Assembly (NCBI RefSeq): GCF_039645975.1
Contig: NZ_CP147918.1
Location: forward strand, 2,108,001-2,172,000
From: Sulfurimonas sp. HSL-1716
GTDB taxonomy: Bacteria > Campylobacterota > Campylobacteria > Campylobacterales > Sulfurimonadaceae
Length of the DNA: 64,000 nt
Direction: 5' to 3'
A program made the translations under genes and the position numbers. Position 1 is the stretch's first letter. Each line of letters starts with the position of its first letter. Shown here piece after piece: positions 1 through 8,051 of the stretch. The notes beneath the pieces were generated by a model. That model saw only the letters and a program-made list of their open reading frames with translations. It made no database searches and had not been told where the DNA came from.

Positions 1-1
1 G

Positions 2-940
2 CTGCTTGCATCGGCGCAGGGAAAAACGGAAGTAGCCCGCTATCTTCTGCAAAAGGGAGCTAAGCTGGACGCCAAAACATTCGACGGACAGATGCCGCTG
101 TACGTAGCTGCAAGATACGGGCATCTTGACCTTGTAAAACTCTTTTTGGATGAAGGTGCGGACATCGACAGCTTGAACTATAACGGAATGACGCCGCTGC
201 ATGTAGCGGCGATGATGGGCCAGACCGACGTGCTGAAGTATCTGCTTGAAAACGGAGCGAATCCCGATGCAAAAGATTTCCAAACAAAAACACCTATGGC
301 ATACGCCATACAAAACAAACACTCAAATCTCATCTCCTACATCCAAAATGCCAAGTACAACTATGCTTCGACAAAAGAGATAGCGAAGAAAAAAAGATTT
401 AAAAAACTTGAAGAAAAACTAAGAAAAAACGTCAATGAATATATTGCAAAAAATGATCTGCAGGGACTCAAAACATACACTGACAGACATCCAAACGCGG
501 TCAACTTCATCCCTGACGACACGTTGAGACTCGCTCTTACAGGACCAAAAGGGATGAAGGTCGGAGATATCCGCAAACTGATCCAAAGCGGAAAAAACGA
601 GAAACTTGTCATCTCTTTGATAAACAGGACAAAAACACCCTACAAAGAGTTCACTCTCAAAGAGATAGACATCCTCTCAAAAATGGGGATAAGCGACAAC
701 ATCATCTCGGCGATGATAGATATAACGACAAAACTGCAAAACGACGCCGATATGAAAGAGGAACAGAGAAAGTTTTTACAGGCGCAAAAAGATATAGCCA
801 AACAAAAATCCGAGACAAAAGTAATCTACCAAAACGCTCCTGTCCAAAAGGTCGGGACAAGAGAAGACCCTATGATGGAACAGCTGCAGCATGAGGTCAT
901 AAAGCAGGGAGTCAATAAACTTCTTGATCGTCTTTTTTAA
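2..940 (+). CDS. Ankyrin-repeat protein, 5' end outside window
   Basis: The frame is open from the window edge (first codon at base 2), so the true start is upstream and 312 residues are visible. The first 115 or so residues are ankyrin repeats: one partial, then two full ones with the signatures PLYVAARYGHLDLVKLFL and TPLHVAAMMGQTDVLKYLL, then a weak one (TPMAYAIQNKHSNL). The remaining 200 residues are charged and helical, with a Lys-rich stretch after the repeats and a Gln/Lys-rich tail; I recognise no second domain. Ankyrin repeats bind other proteins, so a scaffold role is likely, but the partner is unknown. No membrane segment is visible in this part. The ankyrin call is firm; function is not. 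Confidence 0.85.
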   Translation: MLASAQGKTEVARYLLQKGAKLDAKTFDGQMPLYVAARYGHLDLVKLFLDEGADIDSLNYNGMTPLHVAAMMGQTDVLKYLLENGANPDAKDFQTKTPMAYAIQNKHSNLISYIQNAKYNYASTKEIAKKKRFKKLEEKLRKNVNEYIAKNDLQGLKTYTDRHPNAVNFIPDDTLRLALTGPKGMKVGDIRKLIQSGKNEKLVISLINRTKTPYKEFTLKEIDILSKMGISDNIISAMIDITTKLQNDADMKEEQRKFLQAQKDIAKQKSETKVIYQNAPVQKVGTREDPMMEQLQHEVIKQGVNKLLDRLF

Positions 941-949
941 ACCACATCC

Positions 950-980
950 CGCTCACGCTCTTTTCGCAAGAGCGTGAGCG
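950..980. terminator. Perfect hairpin between convergent genes
   Basis: A 13-bp perfect stem (950-962 with 968-980, CGCTCACGCTCTT on the left) has a 5-base loop TTCGC. It lies between the ankyrin gene stop and the oppositely oriented gene ending at 996. There is no T-run on either side, so it is a terminator or 3'-end stabiliser by position rather than a textbook intrinsic terminator. Confidence 0.7.
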
Positions 981-995
981 ATCGCGCCGCCATAC

Positions 996-1337
996 TCAGC
1001 TCATCGTCTGATATTCGTGTTCGAGAACGGCCCTATACTCTTCATAGATGCTTTGTGAAGATCTGTTTTTATACATCTTCAAAATCTCTCTGGCAAAATC
1101 AAGCGGATAGTCTACGATCTGACCGACATCACGTTTGAACACCTCTTCAAGAACTGCATACATCTTTTCGTAGATCTCGGGGTTGTCGATTTTGAGCCTT
1201 TCAAGGTTCTCTTGAATTTTGATGAGCGAATCATCGTTGAATTCACCGCGCTCATGAATGGTCTTTCGTATCTCTACATACTCTCTCAAGTCTTTACGGT
1301 TGCGAATATAATCTGTAAACATCTCTATAAGTATCAT
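996..1337 (-). CDS. Conserved-looking hypothetical protein, 113 aa
   Basis: I do not recognise this family. The 113-residue product is highly charged and predicted all-helical, without Cys pairs, signal peptide or membrane segment. The ATG at 1337 is preceded by AGAGG at a good distance, and an extended -10 box lies at 1371-1379, so the gene looks real and separately transcribed. It converges on the ankyrin gene. Nothing in the sequence gives a function. Confidence 0.6.
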   Translation of the reverse strand: MILIEMFTDYIRNRKDLREYVEIRKTIHERGEFNDDSLIKIQENLERLKIDNPEIYEKMYAVLEEVFKRDVGQIVDYPLDFAREILKMYKNRSSQSIYEEYRAVLEHEYQTMS

Positions 1338-1370
1338 GAAACACCTCTTTATTCAATTTACTATACAGCC

Positions 1371-1379
1371 ATTGTAACA
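1371..1379 (-). promoter_or_regulatory. Extended -10 promoter of the 996-1337 gene
   Basis: On the minus strand TGTTACAAT matches the TGnTATAAT extended -10 consensus. It would start transcription about 27 bases before the ATG at 1337, leaving room for the visible AGAGG ribosome site. Confidence 0.5.
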
Positions 1380-1422
1380 CTCTAACGATGCAATAGTGTA
1401 GCATTGAATAAGATTTTTTGTC

Positions 1423-2049
1423 TCAATCTATCAGTTTATTCTCTTTTAAAACCTCGATAAAAGCATCGGCCATCATCGCATAGCCTTTTTCGTTTGGATG
1501 TACATAATCGCTTTTGAACTCTCTGTGCAGTTCGATGCGGGTCAGTATCTTGTCTTCATAGATCACTCCCGTCTCTTTTGCGACCTCTTTATACAGAGGA
1601 AGGGTTCTAAATCCCAGCATATGAAAATCGGGAACACCTACCAGCATCACGACGGCACCGCTTTGTTTTATGAGTTTAATCATCTGTAAAAGATTGCTTT
1701 TGAGCTCTGCCAAAGAGCGTTTGCGCAGGATATCGTTGCCACCGTGGCAGAGAATGACAAGGTCGGGTTTTTTCTTTAAGAGCCCTTTTAGGCGCATAAG
1801 GCCCTCTCGGGACTCTTCACCTGGAATGCCCGCATTTATGACATGCAGTCCCGTCTTTTTTTCAAGCACGGCAGGATAGCTGAAGTCGATAGGAGCGCCA
1901 AAACCGTATGTAAGGCTATCGCCAAAAGCGAGCACGACGGCATTGTTCTTTAACGGAGGATAGGTCAAATGGTTTCTACTCTCCTTCATATATATCGAGA
2001 TCCCCATAACAAGAAACAGCAACATGGCTGCCAATGTAGTTTTATTCAT
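1423..2049 (-). CDS. SGNH/GDSL-family lipase or esterase (TesA-like)
   Basis: This is a serine hydrolase of the SGNH fold, resembling TesA arylesterase/lysophospholipase. Numbering from the ATG at 2049, the blocks are GDSLTYG (nucleophile Ser45), the block II Gly in NAGIPG, GGND at 103-106 and DYVHPN (catalytic Asp181 and His184). A hydrophobic N-terminus (about residues 7-20) is a signal peptide or anchor, so it acts in the periplasm or at the membrane. An in-frame TTG lies 6 bases upstream, but the ATG is preferred because a -10 box ends exactly 6 bases before it. It lies 64 bases downstream of the MFS gene on the same strand. The substrate cannot be told; release of acyl chains from lipids or thioesters is typical. 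Confidence 0.85.
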   Translation of the reverse strand: MNKTTLAAMLLFLVMGISIYMKESRNHLTYPPLKNNAVVLAFGDSLTYGFGAPIDFSYPAVLEKKTGLHVINAGIPGEESREGLMRLKGLLKKKPDLVILCHGGNDILRKRSLAELKSNLLQMIKLIKQSGAVVMLVGVPDFHMLGFRTLPLYKEVAKETGVIYEDKILTRIELHREFKSDYVHPNEKGYAMMADAFIEVLKENKLID

Positions 2050-2055
2050 CTTCAA

Positions 2056-2064
2056 AGTATAACA
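2056..2064 (-). promoter_or_regulatory. Extended -10 box 6 bases from the ATG (leaderless?)
   Basis: The minus strand shows TG-T-TATACT ending 6 bases before the hydrolase ATG at 2049, with no Shine-Dalgarno sequence between. The expected transcription start would coincide with the start codon. Confidence 0.45.
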
Positions 2065-2119
2065 AAAAAAGAAAGCTTTACTTAAACAAACTGTGTTTTT
2101 AGATAGAAGATCTTATTTT

Positions 2120-3265
2120 TCATCTTTCTTTTAGTTTTTTATATATCCCGGCAAACAAAACGATCGATCCCAGCGATACGCCCATGACCACAAAAAAATG
2201 CTGTACTCCGAAGTAGCTTACGACGGGATGCGAAACGATAGGGGAGAAAAACTGTCCCAAAAAAAGCGAACTCGTCAAATACCCCGAAGATTTCACGCGC
2301 TTCGTATGATGTACGAGGCTCAGCATCCATGCCGAGATGTTCGTCATAAGTATCCCGCCTCCAAAACCCATGATCGACGATGTGAAAAAAAACAGACGGA
2401 CATCACGGACAAGTCCGATGAGTACGAATCCTACACTGATGATCGCCATCCCCGTAATATAAACGGCCGCAAAAGAAAAATGTTTTTTAAGTCTGGCAAA
2501 CGTCAAAGCTCCAAGCCCATTGGAAACAAAAGCAATAGCAATGATAGCACCCGTCAAAGTACCGCTTGCCCCGAAATGGTTGACTATCAAAAAAGGCATC
2601 TGTGTCGGCAAAATGTAAAAGACAAGCATAAGTGCGAACGCCAGAAGATATATCTTAAAAATATTTGCATTGAGATCGACCTCTTCGTCCTCCTCTTTAT
2701 GCGCACCTGTCTCTTCCAAAAACCTTATCGCAAAAGGAAGCAGCACTATGCCGATAAGATAGATGCCAAACGGATATCTCCAGTCGATATCGGAAAGATA
2801 TCCTCCGCCAATCACAAAGAAAACTCCGCCCATAGAGATAAAAAGACTCTGTATTCCCATATATTTATGACGTGCTTCACCCTTAAAGTAATCGCCTATC
2901 AAAGAGGTAGTAACGATCATCAAAATCCCTATGGCAATCCCCAGCAAAAACCTTGATATCAAAAGCTCCTCGATGGTCTGCAGATACAGTCCCGCACTTC
3001 CGGCAGCACTAAACAGAACAAGTCCCGCAACGGCAGAGATATATTTTCCCGCCTTATACACCAGATGACCGATAAAGGGGGCCAGCAGAGCAATGGCCAA
3101 AGATGGAAGCGTTATCATCATGCGCGACAAAAATTCTATATCCGCTACATCGGTAAAATGGTTCTTCAGATGGGGAAGCATCGTCACAATGGCGACATTT
3201 GACATCATTGTGGTCATCGAAAGAAGGAGGAGCGTAAGCCTTGTGTATCTGCCTATTTTGTGCAC
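2120..3265 (-). CDS. MFS transporter, about 12 membrane segments
   Basis: A 381-residue major facilitator superfamily permease with about twelve hydrophobic segments across its length and a short charged loop near the middle (KEEDEEVDLN), typical of the two six-helix halves. After TM2 comes GHLVYKAGKYISAVAG, which resembles the MFS loop 2-3 signature. The gene starts with GTG at 3265, preceded by AAGAG, and a TATACT box at 3286-3291 is a likely promoter. The hydrolase gene follows on the same strand. Drug/H+ antiporters of this size are common, but nothing here fixes the substrate. Confidence 0.85.
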   Translation of the reverse strand: MHKIGRYTRLTLLLLSMTTMMSNVAIVTMLPHLKNHFTDVADIEFLSRMMITLPSLAIALLAPFIGHLVYKAGKYISAVAGLVLFSAAGSAGLYLQTIEELLISRFLLGIAIGILMIVTTSLIGDYFKGEARHKYMGIQSLFISMGGVFFVIGGGYLSDIDWRYPFGIYLIGIVLLPFAIRFLEETGAHKEEDEEVDLNANIFKIYLLAFALMLVFYILPTQMPFLIVNHFGASGTLTGAIIAIAFVSNGLGALTFARLKKHFSFAAVYITGMAIISVGFVLIGLVRDVRLFFFTSSIMGFGGGILMTNISAWMLSLVHHTKRVKSSGYLTSSLFLGQFFSPIVSHPVVSYFGVQHFFVVMGVSLGSIVLFAGIYKKLKER

Positions 3266-3313
3266 TTTTTAACTCTTTTTGTGTAAGTATACTATTTAAT
3301 AACAAAAATTTGT

Positions 3314-3342
3314 TTGCATTGTGTTAAATAAAAAGCTATAAT
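3314..3342 (+). promoter_or_regulatory. Sigma-70 promoter of the cold-shock gene
   Basis: TTGCAT (3314-3319) and a perfect TATAAT (3337-3342) are separated by 17 bases. This is the best -35/-10 pair in the window. Transcription should begin near 3349, about 140 bases before the cold-shock start codon. Confidence 0.75.
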
Positions 3343-3348
3343 GTTTTC

Positions 3349-3490
3349 GATGAAAGATGGGGTTCGAATTCATCTTTAGTGTGTTACGTTATATAATCTG
3401 CTAAAAGAATAGACTTTCCTCGACTTTGACTCCATTTCATAGATAGGTAGTGCTGTTTATGAATTGTATTTTCCCTACTAGAGGTATTTT
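3349..3490 (+). promoter_or_regulatory. Long 5' leader of the cold-shock gene
   Basis: About 140 bases separate the predicted transcription start from the ATG. A hairpin with 7-bp arms AAAGATG / CATCTTT (3353-3359 and 3371-3377) sits at the 5' end. Long structured leaders of cspA-type mRNAs are known to act as temperature-responsive elements; that this one does so is inference. Confidence 0.5.
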
Positions 3491-3709
3491 ATGGCAGAAT
3501 TGCTACATGGAACCGTTAAATGGTTCAACGAAGAAAAAGGTTATGGATTTATCCAACAAAATAACGGCGGTAATGATCTATTTGTTCACTTTCGTCAAGT
3601 AAACAGAACAGGTCCCGGTCGTGTTTCTCTAGCTGAAGGTCAAGCAGTGACATTCGAGGTTGGTGAAGGGCAAAAAGGTCCTCAAGCGGAAAACGTTACG
3701 CCGATGTAA
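3491..3709 (+). CDS. Cold-shock protein, CspA family
   Basis: A 72-residue single cold-shock domain that binds single-stranded RNA and DNA and acts as an RNA chaperone in the cytoplasm. The RNP1 motif KGYGFIQ (residues 18-24) and RNP2 motif DLFVHF (32-37) are both present, as is the N-terminal GTVKWFN. Length matches the family (about 65-75). GAGG lies 7-10 bases before the ATG. It is monocistronic, with its own strong promoter and a long leader, and a hairpin follows the stop. The C-terminal part [13 protein letters not shown] is slightly unusual in sequence, but the fold call is secure. Confidence 0.95.
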   Translation: MAELLHGTVKWFNEEKGYGFIQQNNGGNDLFVHFRQVNRTGPGRVSLAEGQAVTFEVGEGQKGPQAENVTPM

Positions 3710-3714
3710 TTTAC

Positions 3715-3738
3715 ATGTATAGACTCCGGTCTATACAT
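3715..3738. terminator. Bidirectional hairpin after the cold-shock gene
   Basis: A 10-bp perfect stem ATGTATAGAC / GTCTATACAT with loop TCCG. It follows the cold-shock stop codon and also contains the stop codon (3731-3733) of the convergent minus-strand gene, so one hairpin serves both 3' ends. Confidence 0.65.
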
Positions 3739-4084
3739 CCTCATCCCAAACTACGGATACCCCGTACTCTCTATCCGCAACTATCCATTTAAAATACTCT
3801 TTTTTTGCATTTGCACTGTAAAGTCTTACTTTTACCTGCTGCTCTTTTAAAAGCGTTCTTATCTCGTTTTCACCGATAGCTTTTTTATTCCAGCGTCTTA
3901 ACTGATTTTGAAATATCCTGAAACCGCATGTGGAATCTGAAGTCAGCTCTGCAAAATCGCTCTCGTAATGCCAATGAGCGTTTGTGCAGGCATAAAGCTT
4001 CAACGGCGCACCTTGAACCTGTATCGCGCGTACTTCGACTCTGCCGTCTTTGCAATATGGACATTTTCCGAGTATTTTAGACAA
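3731..4084 (-). CDS. Small zinc-finger protein resembling a topoisomerase C-terminus
   Basis: This 117-residue product begins GKCPYC (Cys8, Cys11) with another Cys at about 32 (YACTN) and one at about 53, as in the small zinc-binding modules at the C-terminus of type IA topoisomerases. Residues 64-100 (KKAIGENEIRTLLKEQQVKVRL and onward) resemble the short repeat that follows those fingers. No catalytic topoisomerase domain is present, so it is a free-standing nucleic-acid-binding-like fragment or a small family of its own. The start is TTG at 4084, preceded by AAGGA. Function is unknown. Confidence 0.6.
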   Translation of the reverse strand: MSKILGKCPYCKDGRVEVRAIQVQGAPLKLYACTNAHWHYESDFAELTSDSTCGFRIFQNQLRRWNKKAIGENEIRTLLKEQQVKVRLYSANAKKEYFKWIVADREYGVSVVWDEDV

Positions 4085-4267
4085 AACGATCCTTTTTCGA
4101 CAATAATAACATCAAAAATTTCAGATTTATAAAAATATTTCAAAATGCCATCAACTCTAAATGGGTATAATTTGCAAAACAAAATGAAAAACTCTGGCAC
4201 TTTGGTGTCAAGCTTTAGCGGTCACGGGTTTCCTTCATTTTATGCAGTAAAATTAAGGAATTATATT

Positions 4268-5536
4268 ATGGGACAAACCATTACTGAAAAGATATTTTCC
4301 GGTCATGTCGGACACAAAGTCTACGCGGGTGAGATCATCCGTTCCAACATCGATATGGTCATAGGAAACGACATTACAACACCTATATCTATCAAAGCTT
4401 TTGAAGACAGCGGTGCGACCAAACTTGCAAATCCGGACGGATTTTCGATCGTACTCGATCACTTTATCCCTGCAAAGGACATAGCAAGTGCCAATCAGGC
4501 GAGAGTAAGCCGTGATTTTGCAAAAAAACACAACCTCAAAAACTTTTTTGATGAAAAAGATATGGGAATCGAACACGCGCTTTTACCTGAAAAAGGTCTT
4601 GTCGTTCCGGGCGATGTCATCATCGGTGCGGACAGCCACACTTGTACTCACGGTGCCTTGGGTGCTTTTTCGACGGGTATGGGTTCTACCGACCTGGCGT
4701 TTGCCATGATCACCGGAGGCAACTGGTTCAAAGTTCCTGAGTCGATAAAAGTCATCCTAAGCGGAAAACCGGGTAAATATACCACGGGTAAAGATATCAT
4801 TCTTGAGATCATCCGTATGATCGGAGTTGACGGTGCGCTTTACAGAACGTTAGAGTTCACGGGAAGCACGATCCCTTACCTTAGCATGGACGACAGATTC
4901 TCTATGTGTAACATGGCCATCGAAGCGGGTGCAAAAAGCGGAATAGTGGCATACGACGATATCACGAAAGAGTTCTTGGCGGACAAAACCCTAGCGCGTG
5001 AACCGAAAATATACCATTCCGATGAGGATGCCTCGTATGTACAGGTGCTTGAGATAGATGTTGCAGCGCTAGAGCCGGTTATTGCTTATCCGTTCCTGCC
5101 GTCTAACGGTCATTCCGTAACTCAAGCGGTAGCTGACCACATCAAAATAGACCAAGCATTTATCGGAAGCTGTACGAACGGCAGATTGAGTGACTTAAAG
5201 GTTGCAGCCGAGATATTAAAAGATAAAAAAGTTCATCCGGATGTGCGTCTGATCATCACTCCGGGTACGCAAAAGATCTTAAGAGAAGCGACAAAACTCG
5301 GTTATATCGATATCCTTATCGATGCGGGCGGAGTCGTGAGCAATCCGACTTGCGGGGCTTGCCTTGGAGGGTATATGGGAATATTGGGAGATAACGAAGT
5401 CGCAGTCTCTACGACAAACCGTAACTTTGTCGGCCGTATGGGAAGCAGAAGCTCCAAAGTCTATCTAGCAAACTCGGCAGTTGCTGCGGTATCGGCAATA
5501 ACGGGATATATAACGGACCCCAACAACCAAAACTAA
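4268..5536 (+). CDS. leuC: 3-isopropylmalate dehydratase large subunit
   Basis: LeuC carries the [4Fe-4S] cluster of isopropylmalate isomerase, which interconverts 2- and 3-isopropylmalate in leucine synthesis. The 422-residue length fits the shorter bacterial/archaeal-type LeuC. Cluster ligands are Cys302 (GSCTNGR), Cys362 and Cys365 (NPTCGACLGG); ADSHTCTHG (121-129) is the conserved substrate region. The frame is open upstream to 4145, but the ATG at 4268 is preferred because AAGGA lies 8 bases before it and homology begins there. The small subunit leuD is not adjacent; an OmpA-like gene follows after 10 bases. A TATAAT box occurs at 4166-4171. Confidence 0.95.
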   Translation: MGQTITEKIFSGHVGHKVYAGEIIRSNIDMVIGNDITTPISIKAFEDSGATKLANPDGFSIVLDHFIPAKDIASANQARVSRDFAKKHNLKNFFDEKDMGIEHALLPEKGLVVPGDVIIGADSHTCTHGALGAFSTGMGSTDLAFAMITGGNWFKVPESIKVILSGKPGKYTTGKDIILEIIRMIGVDGALYRTLEFTGSTIPYLSMDDRFSMCNMAIEAGAKSGIVAYDDITKEFLADKTLAREPKIYHSDEDASYVQVLEIDVAALEPVIAYPFLPSNGHSVTQAVADHIKIDQAFIGSCTNGRLSDLKVAAEILKDKKVHPDVRLIITPGTQKILREATKLGYIDILIDAGGVVSNPTCGACLGGYMGILGDNEVAVSTTNRNFVGRMGSRSSKVYLANSAVAAVSAITGYITDPNNQN

Positions 5537-5546
5537 AGGAGAGAAC

Positions 5547-6653
5547 ATGAAAAAACTGTTTGCCATTCCTGTGCTTTTAACATCGGCTCTGCTTTTGGCA
5601 CAGCAGTATGACTATGAAGTGACTCCGCTTATCGGCTACAATATAGCCGAAGGAAATCTAAACCTCAAAAACCACGCAGTTTTAGGCGGAGAGTTTCAAC
5701 TCAACAATATCGGCATGCCGGTAAGTCCTGAACTCTCCATCCTCTACTCCAATGCGGATTTTGACCCAAATTACGGTAGTACGAACATCTACCGTATCGC
5801 TTTAAACGGTGTCTATGAATATGAAAAGACTTCGCTTTTAACCCCGTTCGTAAAAGCCGGACTGGGCTATGAGACCATGAGCGAACACAAAACATCTCTG
5901 ACACACAATGACGATTCGGGTTTTGCCGATGTAGGCGTAGGTGCGAAAATTCCTTTTACAGATCATATATCTCTCAAACTCGAAGCCGTTTATATGCTTA
6001 AAGCCAACGACAACAGATGGGACAACAATCTGGCTCTGCTCGCCGGAGTGAACATAGCTTTCGGCCAAACAAGAGCGCAGCAGCACCAAGAGAATATAGT
6101 GGTCGAAGACTCTGCGGAAAAAGCGCACAAAACGGCCCAAGAGAAAGCGGCAAAAGAAAAAGCCGAAGCCGAGCGAAAAGCAGCCCAAGAGAAAGCCGAA
6201 GCCGAAGCAGCCGCACTGGCAAATGCGGACGATGACAATGATGGAGTGAAAAATTCTCTTGACAAATGTCCAAATACCCCAAAAGAGGTAACCGTAGTCG
6301 ATGCCGAGGGCTGTATGAAAGAGGTAAACCTTCATATCAATTTCGATAATGCTTCATACGATATCGATGAACCGTCACAGAAAAATATCCAAAAATTCGT
6401 GGATTTCTTAAATGCGGCACCCGTTTACAAAGCCGAGATCATCGGTTATACGGACAGCATCGGCAAAAAAACGGATAATCTCAAGCTTTCACTAAAAAGA
6501 GCCGAAGCCGTAAAATCGATGCTCGAGAAGAAAGGTGTTTCGTCCGAAAGAATCAAAGCCGTCGGTATGGGCGAAGAGAATCCCGTCGCAGATAATGCTA
6601 CTGCAAAGGGACGTGCTCAAAACCGCCGTATCGAAGCAAAGCTCATCAAATAA
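5547..6653 (+). CDS. OmpA-family outer-membrane protein
   Basis: A 368-residue outer-membrane protein with a signal peptide (about residues 1-19, ending LLLAQQ), an N-terminal beta-barrel region (about 20-175) with alternating aromatic strands, an Ala/Lys/Glu-rich linker built from repeats of the AQEKAEAE type (about 185-222), a calcium-binding thrombospondin-3-like segment (DDDNDGVKNSLDKCPN) and a C-terminal OmpA peptidoglycan-binding domain (about 258-368, including GYTDSIG and RAQNRRIE). It links the outer membrane to the cell wall. It follows leuC by 10 bases, and its stop overlaps the mobA start (TAATG), an odd partnership for an outer-membrane protein. Confidence 0.93.
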   Translation: MKKLFAIPVLLTSALLLAQQYDYEVTPLIGYNIAEGNLNLKNHAVLGGEFQLNNIGMPVSPELSILYSNADFDPNYGSTNIYRIALNGVYEYEKTSLLTPFVKAGLGYETMSEHKTSLTHNDDSGFADVGVGAKIPFTDHISLKLEAVYMLKANDNRWDNNLALLAGVNIAFGQTRAQQHQENIVVEDSAEKAHKTAQEKAAKEKAEAERKAAQEKAEAEAAALANADDDNDGVKNSLDKCPNTPKEVTVVDAEGCMKEVNLHINFDNASYDIDEPSQKNIQKFVDFLNAAPVYKAEIIGYTDSIGKKTDNLKLSLKRAEAVKSMLEKKGVSSERIKAVGMGEENPVADNATAKGRAQNRRIEAKLIK

Positions 6654-7243
6654 TGACAGATATCCCATGCGTCATCTTTGCCGGAGGAAAAAGCTCCCGC
6701 ATGGGCGAAGACAAAGCACTATTGCCTTTTGGAGGCTACCCCACCCTCATACAGTTTCAATACGAACGTCTCAAAAAGATATTTACGAATCTTTATATAT
6801 CCTGTAAATCATCCGACAAATTCGATTTTCTCAAAGAGAATGAAAAAGCGAATCTCATAGAAGATATAAAAACCGATGGCATCTATGCTCCTACCACGGG
6901 CTTTGTAGCTTTGTTTGATGCTTTACATACACAGCAGGTGTTCATTTTGAGCGTCGATGCTCCCTTTGTCGGCAAAACAGAGATAGAGGAAATTTTAAAG
7001 CATAAGGACGAGGGTTTTGACGCCGTTATCGCAAAAACTCCTCAAGGCATTCATCCTATGTGCGGTCTTTACAGCAAAAACCTGCATGCGGATTTTAAAG
7101 CGATGCTGACAAACAACGAACACAAACTCGGCAAGCTTTTAAAAGATTCACATACACTGTACGTGGATTTCAAAGATGAAGAAACATTTTTGAACCTGAA
7201 CAATAAAAACGAATATGCGGCGGCATTGAAGATATTGAGATGA
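6653..7243 (+). CDS. mobA: Molybdenum cofactor guanylyltransferase
   Basis: MobA joins GMP to molybdopterin to make the guanine dinucleotide form of the molybdenum cofactor. The N-terminal nucleotide-binding signature AGGKSSRMGEDKALLPF lies at residues 10-26 and the metal-binding Asp is in SVDAPFV (Asp102). Length (196) is normal. The start codon overlaps the stop of the OmpA-like gene (TAATG) and the stop overlaps the next regulator gene (ATGA), so translation is probably coupled. It fits with moaC at 12.3 kb and molybdenum enzymes encoded elsewhere in such genomes. Confidence 0.9.
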   Translation: MTDIPCVIFAGGKSSRMGEDKALLPFGGYPTLIQFQYERLKKIFTNLYISCKSSDKFDFLKENEKANLIEDIKTDGIYAPTTGFVALFDALHTQQVFILSVDAPFVGKTEIEEILKHKDEGFDAVIAKTPQGIHPMCGLYSKNLHADFKAMLTNNEHKLGKLLKDSHTLYVDFKDEETFLNLNNKNEYAAALKILR

Positions 7244-8001
7244 AAGGTTTACAGGAAAACAGAATAAAAGAAAAGATACAAAAACTTCGTCGATTGACGC
7301 AGAATATGAATATTTTGATGGCAGAAGATTATCCTGTACTCCATAAAAGCTTGAAAAAACTCTTTACATCCCTATTTAAACATGTCGATTCCGCATATGA
7401 CGGAACTGAAGCCCTGAATCTCTATAAGCAGCAACTTTCCGAAGGTCTGAAATACGATATTTTGCTCAGCGATATCGCTATGCCAAATATGGATGGAGTA
7501 ACGCTTACAAAACATATAAAACAGATAAATTCAAATCAGACGATCATAATCTTTTCGGCGTATCAGGATTCCAGTTATTTGTTGAACCTGATAAACCTTG
7601 GCGTTCGCCGTTTTATATCCAAACCCATTTCAGCCGCAAATCTCGTTGATGAACTTTTTATAGTCTGCGATACGCTGCATCAAGATGAAAATCTCTTAAA
7701 TACCGTTCATCTCTCTCAAGATATCCTTTACGATAAGGATCAAAACAGTATTTACGTCAAAGGCGAACTTTTGATACTTACGAATTACGAGCAGCTGATC
7801 GTCCGGCTGTTGGTATCAAAACTCAATCTGACCGTTTCAAACGATGAGATCGTCAGCTATCTTTTTTTTCACATGATCGACATTAAAATAGAAAATATCA
7901 GAAAGATCATGTATAAACTCAGAAAAAAACTTCCCAAAGAGATGATAACAAATATTCATTCCGTCGGTTATAGATTGGTCTCGAAGCAAAGCGACAAATA
8001 G
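7240..8001 (+). CDS. OmpR-type response regulator
   Basis: A receiver domain (about residues 24-140) has acidic pocket residues Glu29/Asp30, phosphoacceptor Asp78 (LLSDIAMPNMDG) and Lys128 (FISKP). It is followed by an OmpR/PhoB-like winged helix (about 155-250, ending NIRKIMYKLRKKLP and IHSVGYRL). It should bind DNA and regulate transcription after phosphorylation. The ATG overlaps the mobA stop (ATGA). A second Met at residue 23 (MNILMAEDYP) is a possible shorter start. The DNA-recognition part is diverged from the family but the helix pattern is kept. No kinase is immediately next to it; the nearest is at 9.8 kb. Confidence 0.85.
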   Translation: MKGLQENRIKEKIQKLRRLTQNMNILMAEDYPVLHKSLKKLFTSLFKHVDSAYDGTEALNLYKQQLSEGLKYDILLSDIAMPNMDGVTLTKHIKQINSNQTIIIFSAYQDSSYLLNLINLGVRRFISKPISAANLVDELFIVCDTLHQDENLLNTVHLSQDILYDKDQNSIYVKGELLILTNYEQLIVRLLVSKLNLTVSNDEIVSYLFFHMIDIKIENIRKIMYKLRKKLPKEMITNIHSVGYRLVSKQSDK

Positions 8002-8024
8002 GCGACATTTTTACCATACACTTT

Positions 8025-8033
8025 TGGCATAAT
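8025..8033 (+). promoter_or_regulatory. Extended -10 box before the REC-GGDEF-EAL gene
   Basis: TGG-CATAAT, close to the TGnTATAAT consensus, lies in the 50-base gap after the regulator and about 20 bases before the TTG start at 8052. Confidence 0.4.
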
Positions 8034-8051
8034 TGACAAAAGGTGTATATA

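Noticed and set aside
4145-4267. In-frame extension of leuC to an ATG at 4145
   Set aside because: It would overlap a TATAAT box at 4166, has no ribosome site and adds 41 residues not seen in LeuC; ATG 4268 has AAGGA and matches the family start.
5838-6335. Long open frames opposite the OmpA-like gene
   Set aside because: They mirror the Ala/Lys/Glu-rich linker and give Ser/Phe- or Leu-rich low-complexity products with no ribosome site; shadows of the real gene.
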